29,501 nucleotides of DNA from BTUB01 sp963836585 (GTDB lineage: Bacteria; Babelota; Babeliae; Babelales; Vermiphilaceae). The stretch lies in NCBI GenBank assembly GCA_963836585.1, contig CAWIJV010000004.1:1-29501 (forward strand), in the 5' to 3' direction. Below, in pieces: positions 1-7,188 of this stretch. The stretch's first letter is position 1, and every line of letters starts with the position of its first letter. The notes below the pieces were generated by a model, which saw only the letters and a program-made list of their open reading frames with translations, did not search any database and had not been told where the DNA came from. Position numbers and translations under genes: made by a program.

Positions 1-102
1 GGATTATGGTTAGTTGGTAGCAAGTTTATCTGCTCTGGCACGCGTGTCAAGCATAGTAAAACGCGCATTAAATCGATGGGTGATCATTCTACTTCGCAAT
101 AA
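1..102 (+). CDS. C-terminal tail of an unidentified protein (partial)
   Basis: An open frame enters from the left edge and runs 33 codons to a TAA at 100-102. The residues are basic and polar near the end (RVKHSKTRIKSMGD). I do not recognise a family from this fragment. A weak AT-rich hairpin with a T run follows directly, and a promoter for the next gene lies further on, which fits the end of a transcription unit. It could be a chance open frame, since only the last 33 codons can be seen. Confidence 0.4.
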   Translation, partial: GLWLVGSKFICSGTRVKHSKTRIKSMGDHSTSQ

Positions 103-119
103 AAACCGAGGTTTTTTTT
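101..119 (+). terminator. Weak rho-independent terminator candidate
   Basis: AAAAAC and GTTTTT pair around a CGAG loop and run into a T tract ending at 119. The hairpin overlaps the stop codon of the preceding partial frame. The stem is short and AT-rich, so the call is modest. Confidence 0.4.
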
Positions 120-142
120 GCTTCGAAGAATTTCGCGCAATA

Positions 143-163
143 CGCCGGATTAAAAAACCGGCG
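143..163. repeat. GC-rich hairpin between two transcription units
   Basis: CGCCGG at 143-148 pairs perfectly with CCGGCG at 158-163 around an A-rich 9-nt loop. It sits between the partial left-edge gene and the promoter at 173-201. There is no T run on either side, so it may be an mRNA-end stabiliser or a palindromic repeat remnant rather than a terminator. Confidence 0.4.
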
Positions 164-172
164 AGCGCTTCA

Positions 173-201
173 TTGTAAAGAGCTGTTGGGTAGCGTATAA
201 T
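173..201 (+). promoter_or_regulatory. Sigma70-type promoter of the exported J-domain gene
   Basis: TTGTAA at 173-178 and a perfect TATAAT at 196-201 are separated by 17 bp. The coding start is at 245, with AGGGA at 232-236 as ribosome binding site 8 nt upstream. Confidence 0.7.
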
Positions 202-244
202 TTTTTTAGTGTGATAATTTTAATTTTGCAAAGGGATCTTTTTC

Positions 245-934
245 ATGAATTTTAAACAATTGTTTCTTGTGATTGTGATAGTGAGCTTCAATCTATGTGC
301 CATGCAGAGGCCCAAAATTGCCAGAAAAGAGGTAGCGGTTATAACTACAAACCAGTCACTTCAGTTAGTATCCGCGTGGTATAGTACGCGAGCTGGTATA
401 GCTGCTCCCGCGCCTATTCCTCCTTTTGGTTTGAGATACAACTTGATGGCGGTGCCGGTCGATGCATCAGAAGTAGTGGGCGGCATACATAGCTCCAATT
501 TTGTTTACAAGATTCAATCGATGGAAGAGCTTCTGCAATTAATGTTTGTTACGCCAAAAGAATGCAGTTTTGGATGGGCAACAGAAGGCCACTTTTTACT
601 AGATATTCCTGTTGCAGCGCTGGAAGATAGAATTACCTTTATCATCGACGAAGACGGTGGCATTGCTTGTGAAGATTATAAGCCGGATGATGGAAGACCC
701 AATGCGCCATTGGCAGTTTACAAAAAACTGGTTGGCCACCGTATCTATGCACGGCCCGCCTGCATTTTGGGATTACGAGCAGGTTCTTCCGAAGATGAAA
801 CAAAAAAAGCATATAAGAATAAAATGCGGGAATGGCATCCGGATAGAAACAAGTCTCCCATATCGCAAGATGCTTTTGCCCTTATCACCTGGGCTGCAGA
901 AACATTGGGTGCAAAAGAAAAAATAGATTTTTAG
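245..934 (+). CDS. Exported protein with C-terminal J domain
   Basis: The 229-residue product opens with a signal peptide (MNFKQLFLVIVIVSF, then NLCAMQ), so it probably leaves the cytoplasm. The last 60 or so residues form a DnaJ-type J domain: an LGL..GSSEDETKKAYKNK helix II, the invariant HPD in REWHPDRN, and a closing helix. J domains stimulate Hsp70 ATPases. The roughly 150 residues between signal and J domain are unfamiliar and lack G/F-rich or zinc-finger regions, so this is not a general DnaJ. A good promoter and ribosome binding site support the ATG. An exported J domain has no bacterial DnaK partner outside the cytoplasm, so a host Hsp70 or a structural use of the fold are possibilities. 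J domain certain, function unknown. Confidence 0.85.
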   Translation: MNFKQLFLVIVIVSFNLCAMQRPKIARKEVAVITTNQSLQLVSAWYSTRAGIAAPAPIPPFGLRYNLMAVPVDASEVVGGIHSSNFVYKIQSMEELLQLMFVTPKECSFGWATEGHFLLDIPVAALEDRITFIIDEDGGIACEDYKPDDGRPNAPLAVYKKLVGHRIYARPACILGLRAGSSEDETKKAYKNKMREWHPDRNKSPISQDAFALITWAAETLGAKEKIDF

Positions 935-1271
935 GCGTTTATTCAAGGCCAATCATTGCGAGCCATTGTGGATCAAAACAATAATGTTACCATTCAGGTA
1001 ACGTCTGTAGAAATTAAAAAGCATCTATCCCATAAAACTCTTCGAAATTCTTGTAGGTGATCCGGTAATTGTGGTTTGCTACCTACATGAAGAGTACGAT
1101 CTCACAAGTCCGATTTTTGATTATCGCTCTGGGTATGCTGGCTACACTTGCATACCCATCTAGCCCCAAGGGTCTCCTTTATTCCAAGTTTCGGCCGCTG
1201 ATCGATTGCAAATAAAAGAAATATACGATAGATTATTATTACATTTAGAGCATTTAAACCTGGAAAAGTTT
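935..1271 (+). other. Degenerate coding-like stretch, no intact gene
   Basis: No intact gene is visible over these 337 bases. Protein-like segments appear in changing frames: one directly continues the J-domain gene frame past its stop to about 1057, another spans about 1036-1162 (reading EILVGDPVIVVCYLHEEYD), and a third at about 1190-1271 leads into the next pseudogene (IKEIYDRLLLHLEHLNLEKF). This pattern fits a decayed gene, either a lost extension of the J-domain protein or a separate one. The family cannot be named. Confidence 0.45.
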
Positions 1272-2436
1272 ATGATCATAGATCGGCCGCTTTGGCAAAA
1301 AATGATAGAAGAAGCATGGCAAGAGAAGAATGTTATCTGGCTTATGGGGGGCGACGGATAGGAAAAACGAGCTTAACTAAAATAGCCTTGGCGACATAGA
1401 GTACTTTGACTGTGAACTTCCCCGAGTGCGCCAGCTTTTTGAGGATGTAGAGGGCTTTTTAAAAGGCCAAAAAAGGCAAGAGGATTGCCTTAGATGAGAT
1501 TCATCGTCTCCATAATCCATCCCAGCCGTGCCAAGCCGCACCTGCTCACTATGGACCCCACCGTAAAAATTATCGCAACTGGCTCATCCACATTAGGTGC
1601 AACTGCAAAATTTAAGGATACTTTGACCGGGCCTAAGCGATCAATTTGGCTCACGCCGATACTTTTGCAGGAGATGGAACTTTTTGGTAATGAAAATATT
1701 CGTCATCGTTTTTTATTTGGGGGAATGCCTTCGATTTTTGAAAAAAAACAGTTGCCGGAAAAAGATTTTCATGAATGGATTGATGCCTACTGGGCAAAAG
1801 ATATTGAAGAGGTTTTTAGTATTGGAAAACGGAAGTTTCAAAAAGTTTGCTGAATTATTGTTAGCAAATAGTAGCGGAATGTTTGAGGCAATCAAATATG
1901 CGACGGCCCGCCAGGTAGCTAGGCCAACTATCGCTAACTATTTAGATGTTCTTGAAGCCACTTTTGTAGTGCATGTGATAAGGCCTCATTCCACTCATCG
2001 GCCTACTGAAATTGTGTTGGCTCCCAAAGTTTATGGATTTGATACCGGATTTGTGTGTTATGCGCAGGGGAAAAATAGTTTGCGCGCAGAAGATACCGGG
2101 CTTTTGTGGGAGCACTGTGTTTTGAATGAGATGCATGGTCAATTGCAAACACGCGCCATCAATTACTGGAGAGATAAGAGTGATCACGAAATTGATTTTG
2201 TATTACGCGCTAAGGATGAGGCTCGTGTTGCCATTGAATGCAAGTTTATCAGCTCGGCTGATGATCTGAAAATGGGCAAGATAGGAAAAAATTTTGAGGC
2301 GTTTCGAGCCTTGTATCCTGAAGGTGATAATTTTGTGGTTTCTAGTAATATCGATCACTCATTTACACGTCAATATCATGGTTTAACCATTCATTTTGTG
2401 AATACACAAGGGCTGATTAAAAAACTGATGGCATAA
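1272..2436 (+). pseudogene. Frameshifted DUF4143-type AAA ATPase
   Basis: The family is ATPases with an N-terminal P-loop domain and a C-terminal DUF4143/nuclease-like domain. Pieces lie in different frames but in the right order: IIDRPLWQKMIEEAW from ATG 1272; a Walker A segment RRIGKTSLTK after a shift near 1350; DIEYFDCELPRVRQLFEDVEG; a Walker B-like IALDEIHRLHNPSQ near 1485-1530; KIIATGSSTLGATAKF (sensor 1) after a shift near 1530; then, after a shift near 1830, the long C-terminal part with EIDFVL...VAIECKF, a PD-(D/E)XK-like pattern. At least four frameshifts break it. The last segment alone could still be translated from about 1684, but it would lack the ATPase core. It converges on the next pseudogene with 7 bases between stop codons. 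Confidence 0.85.
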
Positions 2437-2443
2437 GCCAGGT

Positions 2444-4057
2444 TTAGAATATCTCTTTTACAAACTGATCAATCTGCTCGGAGCTCACCTGGGTGCCCAT
2501 AGCTCTATAAAATTCTTCATCATATTCTCGTGTTTGAATCACAACCGGCATGGCAACCGCATGGCCCATGAGCAGCGCTTGTTTTTTGCTGTCAAGTGAT
2601 GCTAAAATTGAGCGCAAATTTTGTGCGCTGTTAACACCGGTGAGCACTGCCTGAATATCTTTTTCATCATTCAATTGTGCCACAATTTTGGTGCCGATTT
2701 GCGAAATGATTTCTTGATCGATGCCAGAAGGCCGTTGATCAACCACCAGAAGCGAAACATAATATTTGCGCATTTCACGCGCAATAGTGCCAAAGATAGT
2801 TTGCCGTGCGGCGCTGGGATTTAAAAATTTATGTGCCTCTTCAATGGTGATCATCAGTTTTTTTGGTTCATCTTCTTTTTTTTGTGAGCCCAAGAATTTT
2901 TCTGTTTTGGCAACATATTCGCTGTGAATGCGGCGGGTGATAATATTGGCAATCAGCAAATAGCAGAAGGTGCCGGTATAGTTGCCAAATTCCACGATTA
3001 CGCTGGTGCCTCTATCCAAATATTCCATCATCTGATCAATCACATTCGTATCGCGGTAGGCGCCTGCTTTTGCATTTACAAAAAAAGGAAATCGCTCGAT
3101 GCGTTTTAGTTTGCGATAACAGTGCAGCAATCGATTCAGGGTGCCCGCCCAGTTGCTGGGCAAACTCTTTGAGATTATCTCCTTGGGCCAGAAGCATCTG
3201 CAAGCCAATTTTTTTGTATTTTGCCGCAATCAGATAGGCAGCTTCCAAGGCAGTTGCATGGAGACCCAGCTCATCGCCCAGTGATAAGATATCTTCCACC
3301 TTCACTGCCTGCAATGGAATGGTAATCTCCACATCCGGCGTGGTGCCGCGACGGCGGGTGGATGCCGGATCGAGTGAGAAGAGCACCACTTTATCAGGGA
3401 AATAGCATTTTAAGACCTTTTACAAATGAGTTGGTATTGCCTTCTTTGCGCGATTGCAGGCCATATTCGCTGTGCATATCAAAAATCAGATTCACCGCTT
3501 TATTCGTGTTTGATGAGCCCGGCAAGCACGAGACGTGTAATAAATGTTTTGCCGGTGCCGGTTTTACCAAAGATTCCGTTGCTGCGTTCGGTGAGCCGTT
3601 CAAGATCAAGGCAGACGGGAGTTGCCATATCCAGTGGGGTGCCCACATTAAAATATTTTTTGCTCGCATCATCCTCGCTGCCAAAAATAAGCGCGACATC
3701 TTTATTATCCACCTCAAGCACGGTAGAAAAATGGGGAGGAATTGTTTTGACCGGCATGGGTCGCCCCTCAGCGCCCAGCATAAGCATCGGCTTAAGATTT
3801 GCCGTGGCATAGATGTCTCGTTGTTTTAAAAATGAGAGAAGCAACTGCTCCGATTCAGTGGGCGGAAACAGAAGAATATCCGGATGAGAAATGGCCAGGC
3901 TTAAATCAGTAATGAGCGAGAAATATTTGTGTTGGCTACCCACAATCGAGACAAATTTTCCTGTTTTGATGGTCTCAGGATTGGTCTGCGCGTCAATGCG
4001 CATCAGGAGCCCTTGCTCCAGCGAGCCAGACACGATATGGCCTATTTTTTTCTTCAT
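2444..4057 (-). pseudogene. Frameshifted HerA-like ATPase (DUF87)
   Basis: Read on the minus strand from ATG 4057, the first frame gives an N-terminal beta-barrel-like region and a P-loop (GIFGKTGTGKTF) ending at 3500. The family sequence continues in another frame to 3394 (AVNLIFDMHSEYGLQSRKEG), in a third to about 3120 (VVLFSLDPASTRRRG), and in a fourth to 2444 (LMITIEEAHKFLNPS with Walker B, LLVVDQRPSGID, ending IDQFVKEIF). HerA-type ATPases are hexameric DNA translocases, in archaea paired with NurA nuclease; bacterial ones also occur in defence loci. No NurA is nearby. Single-base shifts are placed near 3505, 3393 and 3120. The reading order is complete, so inactivation looks recent, and sequencing error is the only alternative. 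Confidence 0.85.
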
Positions 4058-4081
4058 GAGAACTGCTCAGTTTGACTCTTA

Positions 4082-4111
4082 TTGGTAGAGAATGCTACAC
4101 TCGCTTATACT
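4082..4111 (+). promoter_or_regulatory. Probable original promoter of the RelBE-like pair, cut off by the IS
   Basis: TTGGTA at 4082-4087 and TATACT at 4106-4111 are 18 bp apart and face the toxin-antitoxin genes that now begin 2.3 kb away at 6434. If the insertion is removed in thought, TATACT lies about 25 bp before the antitoxin start. The -10 falls inside the target duplication, so a second copy stands at 6409-6414. Confidence 0.35.
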
Positions 4112-4114
4112 GTA
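4105..4114. repeat. Left target-site duplication of the IS982-type element
   Basis: TTATACTGTA directly precedes the left inverted repeat and is repeated exactly at 6408-6417 after the right one. Confidence 0.9.
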
Positions 4115-4132
4115 GTCGAATTGTGAAATTAA
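4115..4132 (+). repeat. Left terminal inverted repeat of the IS982-type element
   Basis: GTCGAATTGTGAAATTAA matches the complement of 6390-6407 over all 18 bases. Confidence 0.92.
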
Positions 4133-4153
4133 CAAAGGCTTAAAATAGAAGTA

Positions 4154-4192
4154 GGATAACTCCCAAAATAAACCAAAAAGAGGGAGTTATCC
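4154..4192 (+). promoter_or_regulatory. Hairpin that can hide the transposase ribosome binding site
   Basis: GGATAACTCCC (4154-4164) is the exact complement of GGGAGTTATCC (4182-4192), with a 17-nt loop. The right arm contains the AGGGAG ribosome binding site and ends one base before the TTG start at 4193. In an mRNA read from outside the element the arm would be paired and initiation blocked. Such protection from read-through expression is known in other insertion sequences (IS10, for example); its role here is inferred. Confidence 0.65.
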
Positions 4193-4408
4193 TTGAAAAA
4201 CATAGTAGAACTATACTGCATAGTTGATGAAGTGGTCAAGCAAGTTGAGCAAAAAATGGGCAAAAAGTTTTGCCGAGGCAGAAAAAATAAGCTACGAAAA
4301 AGTGAGTTGATTACCATGACACTAATTGGGCATTTTGATTCCATTGAGACAGACAAAAAGCTTTATGAATACGTAACTTCTTACTGGACTGATTATTTCA
4401 AAAATGTG
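4193..4408 (+). pseudogene. IS982-type transposase, N-terminal part (interrupted)
   Basis: The frame starts at TTG 4193, six bases after AGGGAG, and encodes 72 residues of the transposase (KFCRGRKNKLRKSELITMTLIG, then SYWTDYFKNV). It stops being native at 4408, where the IS256-type element begins. The nominal frame runs on to a stop at 4432 inside that element. The remainder resumes in the same frame at 5755, so removing the inner element plus one copy of its duplication would give an unbroken protein of 284 residues, the expected family size. The insertion has therefore broken a gene that carried no other visible damage. The N-terminal part lacks the catalytic acidic residues and cannot act alone. 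Confidence 0.85.
4401..4408. repeat. Left target-site duplication of the IS256-type element
   Basis: AAAATGTG is repeated exactly at 5747-5754. Eight base pairs is a usual duplication length for the IS256 family. Confidence 0.88.
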
Positions 4409-5746
4409 GAGGCTGTAAACTATTTTGTGTAAATGGGATAAATGGTATAAGCTGAAAATACAGAAATAACCTCCATTTAACAGGATTTTTTATGGCAGAG
4501 ATAAACAACAACATAGATTTTAGCCAATTGGCAAAAAATTGCAAAAACCTCAAAGATGTCCACACGGTGGTAAAAAGCATGATGAAGGGTGTCATCGAGG
4601 GTATTTTGCAGGAGGAGCTAAACCAGCACCTGGGCTACCAGAAGCACTCAAAGGTGGGAAGCAACTCAGGCAATAGCAGAAACGGCACCTCGTCCAAAAC
4701 GGTACTCAGCACCGCCGGTGAGATTGAAATTGCGATTCCCCGGGATAGGAACGGCGAGTTCAGCCCTCAGCTTGTAAAGTCATACCAAACCGACATAAGT
4801 GAGTTCGATGAGAGGATTATCTCGATGTATGCTCGTGGTATGACAACTCGAGACATCCAGGCCCATGTACAGGAGATTTACGGCGCTGAGATATCTCCAA
4901 CAATGGTCTCAATGATCACGGACAAAGTCTTGCATGTTGCCCACGAGTGGCAGCAAAGGCCGCTTGCATCGGTGTACGTGATCACCTACTTCGATGCTAT
5001 TTTTTATAAAGTTCGTGATGGCGGGAAGATAGTCTCCAAAGCAGCATACACCTGCCTTGGCGTTGATATAAATGGCAATAAGGACATTCTTGGATTATGG
5101 ATTGGGTCAAGCGAGGGAGCGACCTATTGGCTTTCAATTATGAATGAGCTCAAGGCACGCGGGGTCAAAGACATTTTTATTGCCTGCATTGACGGACTCA
5201 AGGGTATGGGAGATGCGATAGAAACGGCATTCCCTCGCACTGAAATACAGCGATGCGTTATTCACATGATGCGCAATTCTTTTAAATATGTTGCGCACAA
5301 GAATAGTAAGCAATTCATTGCGGATTTGAAATTAGTTTACACGGCGGCATCAGAGTCAGAAGCACGCTACTACCTTGGTCTGCTTGAGCAAAAATGGGGG
5401 ACGAAATACCCGCTGGCAGTAAAGCCTTGGGTTGAGCAATGGGCGCACGTTTCGACGTATTTTAAGTACCCGGCTGAGCTGCGACGACTTATTTATACGA
5501 CCAATGCCGTTGAAGCACTCCATCGCCAGTTCCGTAAAGTGAGCAAAAATAGAACCGTTCTTGCCACTGATGAGTCGCTGTTTAAGCTGCTGTTTTTGGC
5601 TGCGCGGGACATTCAAAAAAAGTGGTTGTTCCCTGTTCGTGGTTGGACAGAAATCGCAACACAACTGCACGTCTTTTTTAATGAAAGGGTTACGGCAAAT
5701 TAGTGAGTTGAAATAAAACTATTTACACAAAATAGTTGACAGACCC
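4409..5746 (+). mobile_element. IS256-family insertion sequence, complete
   Basis: This is a 1338-bp element. Its 26-bp terminal inverted repeats (4409-4434 and 5721-5746) share the core CTATTTTGTGTAAAT and differ at three positions. It is flanked by an 8-bp duplication and carries one intact Mutator-type transposase. Length, ends, duplication and protein agree with the IS256 family. All parts needed for transposition look intact, and the clean target duplication suggests a fairly recent arrival. Confidence 0.92.
4492..5703 (+). CDS. IS256-family (Mutator-type) transposase
   Basis: The 403-residue protein is full length for the family. N-terminal features are a helical DNA-binding region with the typical EGILQEELNQHLGY motif and the NSRNGTSSKT linker. 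The catalytic DDE core is visible: D in YFDAIFYKVRD (about residue 168), D in CIDGLKGMGDAIE (about 234), and E in IYTTNAVEALHRQFRK (about 342). The CVIHMMRNSFKYV segment is the conserved region between the second D and the E. It starts at ATG 4492 behind AGGA in AACAGGATTTTTT. The product cuts and rejoins the element ends at 4409 and 5746. No frameshift or stop is seen, so activity is plausible. Confidence 0.95.
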   Translation: MAEINNNIDFSQLAKNCKNLKDVHTVVKSMMKGVIEGILQEELNQHLGYQKHSKVGSNSGNSRNGTSSKTVLSTAGEIEIAIPRDRNGEFSPQLVKSYQTDISEFDERIISMYARGMTTRDIQAHVQEIYGAEISPTMVSMITDKVLHVAHEWQQRPLASVYVITYFDAIFYKVRDGGKIVSKAAYTCLGVDINGNKDILGLWIGSSEGATYWLSIMNELKARGVKDIFIACIDGLKGMGDAIETAFPRTEIQRCVIHMMRNSFKYVAHKNSKQFIADLKLVYTAASESEARYYLGLLEQKWGTKYPLAVKPWVEQWAHVSTYFKYPAELRRLIYTTNAVEALHRQFRKVSKNRTVLATDESLFKLLFLAARDIQKKWLFPVRGWTEIATQLHVFFNERVTAN

Positions 5747-5754
5747 AAAATGTG
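5747..5754. repeat. Right target-site duplication of the IS256-type element
   Basis: AAAATGTG, identical to 4401-4408. The transposase reading frame of the host element resumes at the next base, 5755. Confidence 0.88.
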
Positions 5755-6393
5755 CCATGCTATGAGCAGTTTACTCGAGGAATTCGCTCAACTTCAGAGT
5801 ACCTGGATCTCATGTTAGGAATTTTGTGTCAACTCAATCAGACTCCGGAAAAGGGGCTTTATATTGTTGATTCAACGTGCTTACCCGTGAGTGACTTTGA
5901 TCCCAGCGAATGCCCAAAGTGGGCATCTGGGGCAAAAATGGGCAAAAATATTTTCGGATTTTATTATGGCTTCAAGCTGCACATCATCATTAATCGAAAC
6001 ATGGAAGTGGTTTCTTGCATGATAACTCCTGCCAATGTTCATGATGTAAAATTGCTTTCCATAGAGCCATTTATAGCGAATATCAAAGGCAAATTGATCG
6101 GGGATAAAGGCTATGTCTGTCCTCAAAAATTGCGAGACAAATTAAGCGCACAAGATTTGGAATGTATCTTTAAACAGCGGGAAAATATGGACCCATATTT
6201 AAACAAATTTTATGAGGAGTATTTAAGTCAGCGACAGGTGATTGAAGGGGTTTTTAGCTATTTGAAAAATAGGCTAAAAGCGCTTCATAGCTTTGCAAGA
6301 TCGGCTGAGAGCTTTTTAGTGCACGTAAAAGCCGCCTTGGCGGCTTACATGCTCAAAAATCTGAGCCAATTTACCGTAGGTTTAACAATTTAA
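5755..6393 (+). pseudogene. IS982-type transposase, C-terminal part (interrupted)
   Basis: This holds 212 residues with the catalytic core of the transposase: IVDSTCLPVSD (first D), YYGFKLHIII, ITPANVHDVKLL, GKLIGDKGYV (second D) and QRQVIEGVFSYLKNRL (the E). It ends 3 bases into the right inverted repeat. A GTG at 5752 could be read as a start, but it belongs to the duplicated target and has no ribosome binding site, so this half is probably silent. It joins in frame with 4193-4408. Confidence 0.85.
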
Positions 6394-6407
6394 TTTCACA
6401 ATTCGAC
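6390..6407 (-). repeat. Right terminal inverted repeat of the IS982-type element
   Basis: Perfect complement of 4115-4132. It overlaps the last codons of the transposase. Confidence 0.92.
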
Positions 6408-6417
6408 TTATACTGTA
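6408..6417. repeat. Right target-site duplication of the IS982-type element, containing a -10-like TATACT
   Basis: TTATACTGTA, identical to 4105-4114. It carries the TATACT that would be the -10 box of the toxin-antitoxin genes 17 bases downstream. Confidence 0.85.
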
Positions 6418-6433
6418 TCTAAAGGGTATAACA

Positions 6434-6646
6434 ATGAAAAAAAATAGTCTCGAAATTCCTGCTCAATATATTGTTAATAATATCGGTAAGAAAACTGGAG
6501 TAATTCTCAATATAAGTATCTTTGAAAAAATTATGGAACGGCTTGAAGAATCATATTTGGGAGAAGAAGCCGAAAAGATATTTGCCGAAAAAACTGAATA
6601 CGTTGATCTTTCTAAAGTTCATAAGAAATTATTAAGCAAAAAGTAG
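6434..6646 (+). CDS. RelB/Phd-like antitoxin of a type II pair
   Basis: This 70-residue charged protein has an N-terminal segment (IPAQYIVNNIGKKTGVILNISIFEKIMERLEE) that resembles small antitoxins folding as a DNA-binding dimer. The C-terminal part (EKTEYVDLSKVHKKLLSKK) is the kind of flexible tail that wraps the toxin. AAAGGG at about 6420 lies before the ATG. The toxin starts 3 bases after its stop, the normal order and spacing for relBE-type operons. The family is assigned mainly from the partner, so the exact antitoxin class is uncertain. The IS insertion immediately upstream has probably changed its promoter. Confidence 0.72.
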   Translation: MKKNSLEIPAQYIVNNIGKKTGVILNISIFEKIMERLEESYLGEEAEKIFAEKTEYVDLSKVHKKLLSKK

Positions 6647-6649
6647 TAT

Positions 6650-6946
6650 ATGAAGTATTATGGATTTAGAATAATCTTGTCCAAAAAGGCTCTCAAACAA
6701 CTTGAAAAAATCCCTAAAAAAGAACGCGCGGCAGTTGTAGAGAAAATAGATCTTTTACTTACGCAATCACATAATCTTGATATTAAGAAACTACAAGGCT
6801 ACTACAATCTTTATCGCCTTAGAGTAGGTGATTATAGAGTTGTCTTTAGGCCAGAGATCGAAAGTAGCAGTATTAAGATTGGTATGATTGCGCATCGTAA
6901 AGAAGTTTATGAAATGTTGGAAGCTTCAAATCTCATGGTGCATTAG
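6650..6946 (+). CDS. RelE/ParE-family toxin
   Basis: The 98-residue basic protein matches the RelE superfamily along its length: an N-terminal strand (YGFRIILSKKALKQLEKIPKKER), two helices, then the signature LQGYYNLYRLRVGDYRVVFRPE and a last strand (IKIGMIAHRKEVYE). RelE members cleave mRNA on the ribosome; ParE members inhibit gyrase. The YRLRVGDYRVVF and HRKEVYE motifs favour the RelE branch. It forms an operon with the antitoxin at 6434 and converges on atpC, leaving one base between their stops. Confidence 0.85.
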   Translation: MKYYGFRIILSKKALKQLEKIPKKERAAVVEKIDLLLTQSHNLDIKKLQGYYNLYRLRVGDYRVVFRPEIESSSIKIGMIAHRKEVYEMLEASNLMVH

Positions 6947-6947
6947 T

Positions 6948-7187
6948 TTACTGCGACAGCAGTATTGTAATTTGTAAGCGAGTGATTTCCGCAATGCCGC
7001 GCTGCACCATCACAATCTCTTCTTTGCCATTTTTATGCGCGTAAATAAGCGGCTGCTTAGGGCAGAGCGCTAAAATCATAGGTGCATGTCCCGGTTGAAT
7101 AATATAGTTACCGGTGGGCGTGTTGAGCTCAACCCAGGCTGCTTCGATGATCTCTTTTTTTTCCGCTGTTACAATTATTAGTTGCAT
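6948..7187 (-). CDS. atpC: ATP synthase epsilon subunit, short form
   Basis: It encodes 79 residues of the N-terminal beta-sandwich of the F1 epsilon subunit (MQLIIVTAEKKEI, NTPTGNYIIQPGHAPMILAL, QRGIAEITRLQITIL). Epsilon sits on the central rotor stalk and links F1 to the c ring. The usual 130-140-residue protein also has a C-terminal helical hairpin that can inhibit the enzyme, and this one lacks it entirely. Short epsilons are known in other bacteria, so this need not be a truncation. The chosen ATG (7187) matches the family start; an in-frame GTG at 7199 would overlap atpD. It follows atpD directly, as in the standard operon. Confidence 0.88.
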   Translation of the reverse strand: MQLIIVTAEKKEIIEAAWVELNTPTGNYIIQPGHAPMILALCPKQPLIYAHKNGKEEIVMVQRGIAEITRLQITILLSQ

Positions 7188-7188
7188 A

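Larger units (their letters stand above)
4115..6407 (+). mobile_element. IS982-family insertion sequence, interrupted by an IS256-family element
   Basis: Perfect 18-bp terminal inverted repeats (GTCGAATTGTGAAATTAA at 4115-4132, its complement at 6390-6407) and 10-bp direct repeats mark the ends. Without the inner element and its duplicated bases the unit is 947 bp, the usual size for IS982 relatives. The family call rests on the transposase, whose C-terminal part has IVDSTCLP, YYGFKLHII, ITPANVHD, IGDKGY and QRQVIEGVF, the DDE pattern of this group. It lies between the HerA pseudogene and the RelBE-like pair. Confidence 0.88.

Noticed and set aside
3362..3829. Plus-strand open frame opposite the HerA-like pseudogene
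   Set aside because: The minus strand carries the recognisable ATPase motifs at the same positions; the plus frame has no family-like sequence or ribosome binding site.
1272..4057. Frameshifts as pure sequencing errors
   Set aside because: Considered, but seven or more shifts are confined to two adjacent genes while lon, comM, murJ and the ABC-F gene are error-free over many kilobases. Decay is the better explanation, although reads could still overturn it.
5752..6393. Independent small transposase starting at GTG 5752
   Set aside because: The GTG is part of the duplicated target site of the inner element and the frame joins exactly to 4193-4408, so it is the broken half of one gene.
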